Assembly: GCA_900769745.1 (NCBI GenBank)
Contig: CAAGHX010000177.1
Location: forward strand, 1 to 9,585
DNA length: 9,585 bases
Direction of reading: 5' to 3'
DNA from: an uncultured Alistipes sp.
Lineage (GTDB): Bacteria; Bacteroidota; Bacteroidia; Bacteroidales; Rikenellaceae
The notes under the pieces: generated by a model
Database searches by the model: none
What the model was told of the DNA's origin: nothing
Seen by the model: only the letters and a program-made list of their open reading frames with translations
Translations under genes and position numbers: made by a program
Part shown: positions 1-6,268 of the stretch, piece after piece
How the letters are laid out: each line of letters starts with the position of its first letter
Numbering within the stretch: position 1 is the stretch's first letter

Positions 1-108
1 ACTTGTTTCACTTGTTTCACTTGTTTCACTTGTTTCACTTGTTTCACTTGTTTCACTTGTTTCACTTGTTTCACTTGTTTCACTTGTTTCACTTGTTTCA
101 CCTGTTTC
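1..108. repeat. 9-bp tandem repeat array, 12 units, cut by the left edge
   Basis: The unit ACTTGTTTC occurs 11 times without a mismatch at 1-99. A twelfth copy with one change (ACCTGTTTC) follows at 100-108. The array begins at base 1, so its true length is unknown. Because the unit is a multiple of three, it keeps a frame open on both strands: Leu-Phe-His on plus and Val-Lys-Gln on minus. On the minus strand an ATG at 110-108 opens a Met-Lys-Gln-(Val-Lys-Gln)n frame that runs off the edge. I see no promoter for it and do not call it a gene. Short-read assemblies often break in or miscount such arrays, so the copy number is uncertain. Confidence 0.95.
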
Positions 109-141
109 ATGGGGTGAAACAGATGAAACAAAATGTGAAAC
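86..141. repeat. Inverted copies of the repeat unit forming a long hairpin
   Basis: The end of the tandem array (95-109) is complementary to 115-129, giving a 15-bp stem with one C-A mismatch around a 5-base loop (TGGGG). Two more A-T pairs (93-94 with 130-131) extend it. A further GTGAAAC at 135-141 can pair with GTTTCAC at 86-92 across a small bulge. No T-run follows on either strand, so it does not look like a simple intrinsic terminator. It lies about 50 bases upstream of the promoter of the next gene. A role as a protein-binding site or a recombination-prone structure is only a guess. Confidence 0.75.
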
Positions 142-187
142 ATCACACAACGAAGCACCACAACCGCGGCTATTTTTCGCACGCGAG

Positions 188-219
188 TTTTGAAAAACCG
201 AGAAGATATAGTATATTTA
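188..219 (+). promoter_or_regulatory. Bacteroidetes-type promoter of the 251-1909 gene
   Basis: TTTG at 188-191 is followed after 20 bases by TATATTTA at 212-219, one mismatch from the Bacteroidetes -7 consensus TAnnTTTG. The predicted transcription start, near 226, leaves a short leader of about 25 bases before the ATG at 251. Assigned by motif and spacing only. Confidence 0.6.
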
Positions 220-250
220 CGAGCGTAGAACAATAGTAAATCACACACTT

Positions 251-1909
251 ATGAAGAAATATCTCCTCACGCTGCTTGTTGCAGCTGCATCGACAGGCGC
301 TCTGCAGGCCAACCCACCTGCTAACACGCCAGCTAACCCCGACGAAGATAAAATCTGCACCCACAAGGTTATCTCGGCGCCCGACAACACCTTGCTTGCG
401 TGGTACAAGCCCCAAGTGCCAGGTGCTGCCTACTCCTATGTTGCCAAGTTGGCGTCGAAGTTCCTCAAGGATGTGCTCCCCGTTGACGAGGCCACAGGGT
501 TGAGATATTACTATATGTATGCCTCTTTCGAGGGCTTCCAGCATAGTGCCAACGACACTTTCCGAGGCGAGACACATCGCAGCAACCCCGCTTGTGTGGC
601 GGCAGGACTAACAGAGAGTTTAGCTGTAAAGCACTATATGTATGATGGCGATGCAGCCTATCTGCAGCTTGTGCGCGAGAACCTGGACTTTATGCTGAGC
701 AATGCCACAACGCCCGCCGACTTCCATTGGGCATCGTGCCCCTATGCAAGTAGCGACCCAGGTTCAACCATTATCCAGGGTACAAATTACTACGGCAATG
801 GCAATGGCGACGCCTACCTATGCCTTGAGCCCGACAAGGTGGGCGAGATGGGTGTGGCCTACCTGCAGTTCTATCAGATTACCGAGGAGCAGAAGTATCT
901 CGATGCTGCGCTCAGTTGTGCCGACGCACTGGCAGCCAATGTGCGCGAGGGTAACTACAAAGAGTCGCCCTGGCCCTATCGTGTACACGCAAGAACCAAC
1001 CTTGCGATGGAGGAGTATTGCAGCTATGTGATTCCTCCTGTCCGTCTGTTCGATATGCTGACCAGCCTCAACGCCCAGCTCAAGCTCGGCGACGAGCGAA
1101 TGGCAGCCTATGGGCGAGCAAGAGATATGGCTTGGGAGTGGTTGTTCTCGCTGGAGGGCCCTATGAAGACCTATGTGTGGAAGGGTTACTTCGAGGATGT
1201 ACCTTACGACCACGACAACAAGAATCGTGTGCAGATAGCCCCTATGGAGACAGCTCGCTACCTGATTGAGAATGCCGACACAGCTCCATTCCTGAAGGAG
1301 AACGTCCCTGCCCTTATCCACTACTGCAACGCCACATTTGGCACCGACAACGCTTCGCGCTACAACGGACAGTGCGAGCAGTCAATCTGTATGCTTCCTA
1401 TGGGTAGCCACACGGCTCGCTACGCCTCGGTGTGCGCTATGTGGTACAACCTTTGCAAGGAGGATTGGTACAAGAAGGAGTCGTTCGAGAACTTCAACTG
1501 GGCAACCTACTGCACCTCGGAGACTGGCTATGTGGCCGTTGGTCCTACCTACAACCCCTCGTGGTTCTCGGATGGTTATGGCGACTACATCAAGCACTTC
1601 TTCGATGGTATGGCCGCTCTGCCCGAGTGGGCCCCTGCCGACGAGAATCATCTGCTCAAATCTAGCAGCGTGGTGCAGAACATAAGCTATGAGCCTACGC
1701 AAATCAGCTACAAGACCTTCCTGCCCGCAGCCAAGGAGATTCTGCGCCTGACAAAGATGCCAAAGCAAATCCTTGTCGATGGCAAGCCCCTCAAGCGTGT
1801 GGACGATGCAACCAACGACGAGGGCTGGAGCTGGGAGAAGATGGGCGAAGGTGGTGTTGTCCGCCTCAACCGCCAGGGTGGCCAGAGCGTGGTAATATCG
1901 CTCAAGTAG
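251..1909 (+). CDS. Secreted protein of probable alpha/alpha-toroid fold, possible carbohydrate-active enzyme
   Basis: 552 residues. Residues 1-20 form a Sec signal peptide: two Lys, a Leu/Ala-rich core, and a likely signal peptidase I cut after Ala-Leu-Gln-Ala. A short Pro/Asn/Ala-rich linker follows. The body is rich in Trp, Tyr and aromatic helices. Around residues 199-230 it has the pattern of a six-hairpin glycosidase toroid helix pair (GEMGVAYLQFYQ, then EEQKYLDAA and Cys-Ala-Asp-Ala-Leu). Residues 140-195 hold a Gly/Asn/Tyr-rich loop that could line a glycan groove. The C-terminal ~70 residues look like a small beta domain. I do not recognise a named family; pectin- or uronate-active lyases and hydrolases with this fold are candidates, and a non-catalytic binding role is possible. 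The ATG at 251 fits both the signal peptide and the promoter. The gene appears monocistronic, with a terminator directly after it. Confidence 0.75.
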   Translation: MKKYLLTLLVAAASTGALQANPPANTPANPDEDKICTHKVISAPDNTLLAWYKPQVPGAAYSYVAKLASKFLKDVLPVDEATGLRYYYMYASFEGFQHSANDTFRGETHRSNPACVAAGLTESLAVKHYMYDGDAAYLQLVRENLDFMLSNATTPADFHWASCPYASSDPGSTIIQGTNYYGNGNGDAYLCLEPDKVGEMGVAYLQFYQITEEQKYLDAALSCADALAANVREGNYKESPWPYRVHARTNLAMEEYCSYVIPPVRLFDMLTSLNAQLKLGDERMAAYGRARDMAWEWLFSLEGPMKTYVWKGYFEDVPYDHDNKNRVQIAPMETARYLIENADTAPFLKENVPALIHYCNATFGTDNASRYNGQCEQSICMLPMGSHTARYASVCAMWYNLCKEDWYKKESFENFNWATYCTSETGYVAVGPTYNPSWFSDGYGDYIKHFFDGMAALPEWAPADENHLLKSSSVVQNISYEPTQISYKTFLPAAKEILRLTKMPKQILVDGKPLKRVDDATNDEGWSWEKMGEGGVVRLNRQGGQSVVISLK

Positions 1910-1934
1910 CAAGACCACGACCAATACAACCAAT

Positions 1935-1974
1935 AAAGAGGTTTGCCAACTACTTTGGCGGCCTCTTTTTTGTT
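1935..1974 (+). terminator. Intrinsic terminator of the 251-1909 gene
   Basis: AAAGAGG and TGCCA (1935-1948) pair with TGGC and CCTCTTT (1956-1968) around a short loop, with a small internal bulge. A T-run continues to 1971. It begins about 25 bases after the stop codon. Confidence 0.75.
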
Positions 1975-1988
1975 ATGGCTACATATCC

Positions 1989-2069
1989 AAGCGCCCCAAA
2001 AACACCGTTTACCTGGTGGAAATAAAGGGTTTAATGGCTTGCGCAACGAAAAAAGAGCCTTGTTGGGCA
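1989..2069 (+). repeat. Dispersed upstream element, copy 1 (before the DPP III gene)
   Basis: Bases 2007-2069 align without gaps over 63 nt to 4391-4453 upstream of panC. By hand count 46 positions are identical (about 73%). Both ends are nearly invariant: GTTTAC.TGG at the left, and AGCCTTGTT followed by a purine and GGCA at the right. The similarity extends left to about 1989 with one gap. The element lies between the previous terminator and this gene's promoter. The short hairpin at its left end (TTTACC / GGAAA) is partly kept in the other copy. No function can be read from it. Confidence 0.6.
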
Positions 2070-2077
2070 CATTGAAT

Positions 2078-2109
2078 TTTGCAATTTTGAATTTCATTCG
2101 GTATTTTTG
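2078..2109 (+). promoter_or_regulatory. Bacteroidetes-type promoter of the DPP III gene
   Basis: TTTG at 2078-2081 is followed after 20 bases by TATTTTTG at 2102-2109, a full match to TAnnTTTG. Transcription would start near 2116, giving a leader of about 25 bases before the ATG at 2141. This supports starting the gene at 2141 and not upstream. Confidence 0.7.
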
Positions 2110-2140
2110 CGCAAAATATTCAACTGTGAATGAAGAGACT

Positions 2141-4177
2141 ATGAAAAAGACTATCACAATCTTAACTGCGACAATTATGACTATTTCGCTTTCAATGCTT
2201 TCGGCGTGCAAGCCCGAGGCATCTTCAGAGAACACTCAGGCTGAGGCATCGTGGATTATCGACCGCTTCGATGATATCAAGGTGTTGCGCTATGAGGTAC
2301 CAGGCTTCGAGGAGTTGCCCTTGCAGCAGAAGGAGCTTATCTACTATCTGAGCGAGGCTACAAAGTGTGGTCGCGACATTTTGTTCGACCAGAACTTCAA
2401 GTACAACCTCGTGGTGCGTCGTGCGCTGGAGTCAATCTACACCAAGTATGACGGCGACCGCACAGCAAAGGATTTCGTGGCGATGGAGAAGTACCTCAAG
2501 AAGGTATGGTTTGCCAACGGTATCCACCACCACTACTCTAACGACAAGTTCCGCACAGAGTTCTCACGCGAGTGGTTTGAGAAGATGCTCGACAAGTATG
2601 TCGATGTGAAGGAGTTGCCTATCGAGAAGTCGCTCTTGTGCGAGGTTATCTTCGATGAGAAGCTCTACGCATCGCGCCTCAATCAGACCGACGGTGTGGA
2701 TATGGTTACCGAGTCGGCTTGCAACTACTATGAGGGTGTAACGATGAAGGAGGTAGAGGATTTCTACGCTGCTATGGTTGACGAGAAGGACCCACGTCCA
2801 ATCTCTTACGGCTTGAACTCTAAGCTCATCAAGGACGAGAAGGGTAACATCGTGGAGCGCACTTGGAAGCTCGGTGGTATGTATTCTGACGCTATCCAGC
2901 AGATTGTATATTGGTTGGAGAAGGCCGAGGCTGTGGCTTTGGAGCCTCAGAAGAGCATCATCGGCGCACTTATCAACTACTACCGCACTGGCGACTTGCG
3001 CGAGTTCGACCGCTACAACATCCTCTGGGTGGGCGACAACTCGTCGAATGTAGATTTCGTGAACGGCTTTATCGAGGACTATGGCGATCCATTGGGCCGC
3101 AAGGCTTCGTGGGAGGGTACTGTGAACTTTATGGACAGCACCGCTTGCCGCCGTACACAGATTATCTCGCAGAATGCTCAGTGGTTCGAGGACAACGCTC
3201 CTATCAACCCAGCCTTCCGCAAGAAGGAGGTGAAGGGCGTATCGGCTAAGGTTATCACTGTGGCTATGCTTGGTGGCGACTGCTTCCCATCTACACCTAT
3301 CGGTATCAACCTTCCAAATGCCGACTGGATTCGCAAGGAGTATGGCTCAAAGTCAGTTACTATCGACAACATCACATACGCCTACGACAAGGCTGCTCAG
3401 GGTAATGGCTTCAACGAGGAGTTTATGCTCCGCGAGGAGGACCGTGCACGCATCAAGGAGTATGGTAAGTTGGGTGACGACTTGCACACCGACCTCCACG
3501 AGTGCTTGGGCCACGGCTCAGGCCAATTGGCTCCAGGTGTGAAGGGTGGCGAGCTTAAGAGCTACACATCAACTTTGGAGGAGACTCGCGCCGACTTGTT
3601 CGGTCTCTACTACTTGGGCGACCCAAAGATGGTGGAGATTGGTCTTATCCCATCGCTCGACGTTGCGAAGGCACAGTATGCCGACTATATTATGAATGGT
3701 ATGATGACTCAGTTCTCACGCATCGAGCTTGGCAAGAACGTGGAGGAGTCGCATATGCGTAACCGCAAGCTTATCGCTGAGTGGTGCTACGAGAAGGGCA
3801 AGAAGCAGAACGTAATTGAGTGGGTGAAGAAGGATGGCAAGTCGTACATCGTTGTAAACGACTTCGACGCACTTCGCAAGCTCTTTGGCGAGCTTTTGTT
3901 CGAGGTACAGCGCATCAAGTCAACAGGCGACTACGAGGCTGGCCGCAAGTTGGTAGAGGAGTATGCCGTAAAGATTGACTACGACCTTCACAAGGAGGTT
4001 TTGGAGCGCTATGGCAAGCTCGGCATCGAGCCATATAGCGGCTTCGTGAACCCCGACTACGAGCTTGTGGAGAAGGATGGCAAGGTGGTTGATGTGAAGC
4101 TTGTCTACAAGTACAACTACACCGAGCAGATGATGGAGTACTCTACGAAGTATTCTTTCCTGCCTTCGATTAACTAA
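2141..4177 (+). CDS. Dipeptidyl peptidase III (zinc metallopeptidase family M49), lipoprotein
   Basis: 678 residues, close to the known Bacteroides enzymes of about 675. M49 enzymes remove dipeptides from the N-terminus of short oligopeptides. The zinc site is complete: His453-Glu454-Cys-Leu-Gly457-His458 is the family HEXXGH motif, with Glu454 as catalytic base and both His as ligands. Glu480-Glu481-Thr-Arg-Ala-Asp gives the third ligand, most likely Glu481. Residues 1-23 form a lipoprotein signal with lipobox Leu-Ser-Ala-Cys23, so the mature protein should be lipid-anchored in the envelope, unlike the cytosolic eukaryotic enzymes. Which membrane and which face is unclear; the residues after Cys23 (KPEASSEN) are not a clear surface-export signal. 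The frame is open back to 1943, but the ATG at 2141 is chosen because of the signal sequence and the promoter at 2078-2109. Monocistronic, with a terminator behind. Confidence 0.95.
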   Translation: MKKTITILTATIMTISLSMLSACKPEASSENTQAEASWIIDRFDDIKVLRYEVPGFEELPLQQKELIYYLSEATKCGRDILFDQNFKYNLVVRRALESIYTKYDGDRTAKDFVAMEKYLKKVWFANGIHHHYSNDKFRTEFSREWFEKMLDKYVDVKELPIEKSLLCEVIFDEKLYASRLNQTDGVDMVTESACNYYEGVTMKEVEDFYAAMVDEKDPRPISYGLNSKLIKDEKGNIVERTWKLGGMYSDAIQQIVYWLEKAEAVALEPQKSIIGALINYYRTGDLREFDRYNILWVGDNSSNVDFVNGFIEDYGDPLGRKASWEGTVNFMDSTACRRTQIISQNAQWFEDNAPINPAFRKKEVKGVSAKVITVAMLGGDCFPSTPIGINLPNADWIRKEYGSKSVTIDNITYAYDKAAQGNGFNEEFMLREEDRARIKEYGKLGDDLHTDLHECLGHGSGQLAPGVKGGELKSYTSTLEETRADLFGLYYLGDPKMVEIGLIPSLDVAKAQYADYIMNGMMTQFSRIELGKNVEESHMRNRKLIAEWCYEKGKKQNVIEWVKKDGKSYIVVNDFDALRKLFGELLFEVQRIKSTGDYEAGRKLVEEYAVKIDYDLHKEVLERYGKLGIEPYSGFVNPDYELVEKDGKVVDVKLVYKYNYTEQMMEYSTKYSFLPSIN

Positions 4178-4199
4178 TCGCCACACGCATTATAGAGTG

Positions 4200-4234
4200 G
4201 TGCCGTATGGTCGTTGGGCCGTACGGCACTTTTT
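4200..4234 (+). terminator. Intrinsic terminator of the DPP III gene
   Basis: An 11-bp stem (GTGCCGTATGG with CCGTACGGCAC, one G-U pair) closes an 8-base loop and is followed by five T at 4230-4234. It starts 22 bases after the stop codon. Confidence 0.85.
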
Positions 4235-4258
4235 ATTCTATTGGATGGACTAAATTTA

Positions 4259-4288
4259 TTTGTATATCAAAATATATTTATAACTTTG
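4259..4288 (+). promoter_or_regulatory. Probable promoter of the panC-panD-DUF456 operon
   Basis: TTTG at 4259-4262 and a full TAnnTTTG match (TAACTTTG) at 4281-4288, separated by 18 bases, slightly shorter than the 20 seen at the other two promoters here. Transcription would start near 4295, leaving an unusually long leader of about 180 bases before panC. The leader carries the second copy of the dispersed element. I saw no closer promoter of this type. Confidence 0.5.
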
Positions 4289-4373
4289 CCACGACAAAGA
4301 TGTGGGTTTGATGTAGATACCAAACACCCCCACTTCAAGAAGTTGTATAACAAGAGATATTTTTAGGCACGCG

Positions 4374-4453
4374 AAGCCCGCAAAACCGCAGTTTACTTGG
4401 CGTAAATGAGGATTTTAAGGGCGAGTGTAACACCAAAATAGCCTTGTTAGGCA
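4374..4453 (+). repeat. Dispersed upstream element, copy 2 (panC leader)
   Basis: Bases 4391-4453 are the partner of 2007-2069 (63 nt, ungapped, about 73% identical); looser similarity runs left to about 4374. TTTAC-TTGGC-GTAAA at 4392-4406 is a perfect 5-bp hairpin. GCC-TTGTTA-GGC at the right end can form a small hairpin. The element ends 23 bases before the panC ATG and has the same orientation to its gene as copy 1. It could be a leader RNA element, a small dispersed repeat, or the relic of one. Confidence 0.6.
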
Positions 4454-4476
4454 GCTTCTCTAATAAACTTAGATAG

Positions 4477-5313
4477 ATGAAGACTTTTACAACAGTATGC
4501 GAGCTCAGAGAGGCTCTTTCGGCAGTCGAGCGCGCAGATATTGGATTTGTACCCACAATGGGTGCATTGCACGCAGGCCACCGCTCATTGGTCGAGAAGG
4601 CCCGCAAGGAGTGTAAGGTGGTAGTGGTGAGCGTATTTGTGAACCCTACACAGTTCAACGACAAGAACGATTTGAGAAACTACCCTCGCACACCCGAGGC
4701 CGACGCAGCCCTCTTGGAGGCAGCTGGTGCCGACTTCGTGTTGATGCCTTCGGTAGAGGAGATATATCCCGAGCCCGACACTCGCATCTTCGATTTCGGT
4801 CAGATTGACAAGGTTATGGAGGGTGCCACACGCCCAGGCCACTTCAACGGTGTGGCTCAGGTCGTAAGCCGCCTGTTCGATATGGTACAGCCAGCCAAGG
4901 CCTACTTTGGCGAGAAAGATTTTCAGCAGATTGCTGTCATAAAGGCTATGGTAGAGCAGCTCGGCATCGAGGTTGAGATTGTGGAGTGCCCCATCATCCG
5001 CGACACCGACGGCTTGGCCCTCTCATCACGCAACACCCTGCTCGACGAGGCTCATCGTGCTGCCGCACCTCACATCTACGAGGTTATCAAGCAGTGCGAA
5101 GCAAAGTCGGCCGAGATGACTCCAGCCCAGCTCACCGAGTGGGTTGTAAGCGAGGTGGAGAAGAGCCCTTATCTGAAGGTTATCTACTTCCAGGCTGTTG
5201 ACGCACTCTCACTGCAGCAGGTGCAGGAGTGGAGCGAGAGCCCACGCATCCAGGGTTGCATTGCAGTTCAGGCAGGCGATATCCGTCTTATTGACAACGT
5301 AAAAATCAAGTAA
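4477..5313 (+). CDS. panC: Pantothenate synthetase (pantoate--beta-alanine ligase)
   Basis: 278 residues, normal full length. PanC joins pantoate and beta-alanine using ATP, through a pantoyl-adenylate, to give pantothenate in the cytosol. The nucleotidyltransferase fold is clear. Pro26-Thr-Met-Gly-Ala-Leu-His32-Ala-Gly-His35 is the HIGH-type ATP site. VVSVFVNPTQF and RNYPRT follow at about residues 49-69. RPGHFNGVAQVVSRLF and FGEKDFQQ line the pantoate and ATP pocket. Arg175-Asp-Thr-Asp-Gly-Leu-Ala-Leu-Ser-Ser-Arg-Asn186 is the family's KMSKS-equivalent loop. It is first in an operon with panD, which makes its beta-alanine substrate, 3 bases downstream. panB and panE, which supply pantoate, are not in the window. 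Confidence 0.98.
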   Translation: MKTFTTVCELREALSAVERADIGFVPTMGALHAGHRSLVEKARKECKVVVVSVFVNPTQFNDKNDLRNYPRTPEADAALLEAAGADFVLMPSVEEIYPEPDTRIFDFGQIDKVMEGATRPGHFNGVAQVVSRLFDMVQPAKAYFGEKDFQQIAVIKAMVEQLGIEVEIVECPIIRDTDGLALSSRNTLLDEAHRAAAPHIYEVIKQCEAKSAEMTPAQLTEWVVSEVEKSPYLKVIYFQAVDALSLQQVQEWSESPRIQGCIAVQAGDIRLIDNVKIK

Positions 5314-5316
5314 ACT

Positions 5317-5670
5317 ATGTATATCGAGGTATTAAAGTCGAAGATTCATCGCGCCCGTATTACTCAGGCGAATCTCAACTATGTGGGTAGCATCACCATC
5401 GACGAGGATTTGTTGGATGCTGCAGGTATGATTGAGGGTGAGAAGGTACAGATTCTCGACATCAACAACGGCGAGCGTCTGGAGACCTACATCATCAAAG
5501 GCGAGCGTGGCTCAGGCTGCATCTGCCTAAATGGTGCTGCGGCACGCAAGGTGCAGGTTGACGACCTTGTAATCATCGTATCGTACGCCTTTATGGAGTT
5601 CGACAAGGCCAAGACATTCAAGCCTTCGGTTATCTTCCCCGACTCGGCTACAAACCAGCTTGTAAAGTAG
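5317..5670 (+). CDS. panD: Aspartate 1-decarboxylase (pyruvoyl enzyme proenzyme)
   Basis: 117 residues, the normal PanD length. PanD decarboxylates L-aspartate to beta-alanine, the second substrate of PanC. The proenzyme cuts itself between Gly24 and Ser25, in the visible context Asn-Tyr-Val-Gly24-Ser25-Ile-Thr, and Ser25 becomes the pyruvoyl group. Other expected residues are present: Lys9, Arg54, Thr57 and Tyr58, and the Asn-Gly-Ala-Ala-Ala-Arg stretch after residue 70. Only 3 bases separate it from the panC stop, so the two are very likely co-transcribed and perhaps translationally coupled. Confidence 0.97.
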   Translation: MYIEVLKSKIHRARITQANLNYVGSITIDEDLLDAAGMIEGEKVQILDINNGERLETYIIKGERGSGCICLNGAAARKVQVDDLVIIVSYAFMEFDKAKTFKPSVIFPDSATNQLVK

Positions 5671-5672
5671 CG

Positions 5673-6149
5673 ATGGATACTTTTTGGGCTATAAGCGCCG
5701 TAGTGTGTGGCGTTGTGGGCATCCTGGGAGCAGTGCTTCCCGTTCTGCCAGGTACAGCACTCTCGTTTGCGGGTATGGTGTGCGCCTTCCTGCACTCGGG
5801 TGGTGAGATTACCAGCGGACAGTTGTGGTTGTGGGGTGCTATTTCCATCGTGCTCATTCTGATTGACTACATCCTGCCTGGCTACTTCAGCAAGGTCTTT
5901 GGCGGCTCAAAGGCTGGCATTACGGGTGCAACAGTGGGTGTGCTGGTGGGTCTATTCTTCGGACCCTTGGGCATCATAGCAGGTCCCTTTGTGGGTGCCG
6001 TTGCAGGTGAGATTCTCCACCAGAAGCAACCGCTCGACAAGGCGCTTGTGGTAGGCTTTGGCTCGTTGCTCTCGTTCTTCGTTGGCACAGGCATCAAGCT
6101 CATAGCAGGTGGATTTATGATGTTCTACATCTGGAAAGACTTGTTTTAA
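5673..6149 (+). CDS. DUF456 family inner-membrane protein
   Basis: 158 residues, almost all hydrophobic, with no cleavable signal. The likely membrane stretches are residues 4-40 (a Pro/Gly-broken hairpin with Leu-Pro-Val-Leu-Pro-Gly), 51-70, 83-113 (very Gly-rich, with GxxxG-type spacing) and 123-153. The Gly-rich stretch and the Leu-Pro-Gly turns are typical of DUF456 (PF04306), a family without an established function. It starts 2 bases after the panD stop, so it is almost certainly the third gene of the operon. A role in moving or sensing a pantothenate-pathway compound is possible by association only, and the link may simply be shared housekeeping expression. Confidence 0.85.
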   Translation: MDTFWAISAVVCGVVGILGAVLPVLPGTALSFAGMVCAFLHSGGEITSGQLWLWGAISIVLILIDYILPGYFSKVFGGSKAGITGATVGVLVGLFFGPLGIIAGPFVGAVAGEILHQKQPLDKALVVGFGSLLSFFVGTGIKLIAGGFMMFYIWKDLF

Positions 6150-6167
6150 GAGCAGATATAGAGAAAG

Positions 6168-6199
6168 AAAAAGTGACGAGGTCTTCTCGTCACTTTTTT
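6168..6199. terminator. Bidirectional terminator between the convergent operons
   Basis: A perfect stem, AAAAAGTGACGAG (6168-6180) with CTCGTCACTTTTT (6186-6198), encloses a 5-base loop. Six T follow on the plus strand (6194-6199). On the minus strand the A-rich left arm gives TTTTT and then a pyrimidine-rich tail. It lies 18 bases after the DUF456 stop and about 70 bases beyond the stop of the minus-strand gene, so it probably serves both. Confidence 0.9.
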
Positions 6200-6268
6200 G
6201 TTTTATAGTTGTCGCAATCGGCCTCGAATAGCCAGCGCAATACCCTATCACGCTTCGGTGGCAACCGC

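Noticed and set aside
1..108. CRISPR array
   Set aside because: The unit is only 9 bp and the copies are directly adjacent with no spacers. It is a simple tandem repeat.
3..236. Plus-strand frame of repeated Leu-Phe-His over the tandem array
   Set aside because: It starts at a TTG within the array, its repeated tripeptide comes only from the 9-bp unit, and the tail runs through the promoter region of the next gene.
1943..2140. In-frame upstream extension of the DPP III gene by 66 codons
   Set aside because: It begins inside the terminator of the previous gene, covers the dispersed element and the promoter at 2078-2109, and would bury the lipoprotein signal. The ATG at 2141 is the better start.
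1708..2235. Minus-strand frame covering the dispersed element, with a short peptide similar to the one opposite the panC copy
   Set aside because: The two reverse-strand translations look alike (Pro-Asn-Lys-Ala ... Phe-x-Pro), but this follows from the DNA similarity of the element. Changes do not favour third codon positions and neither frame has a start or context of its own.
4406..4441. Possible 11-codon leader peptide in the panC leader
   Set aside because: The ATG is not kept in the matching element copy upstream of the DPP III gene, it has no run of regulatory codons, and no attenuator hairpin follows. It is probably chance.
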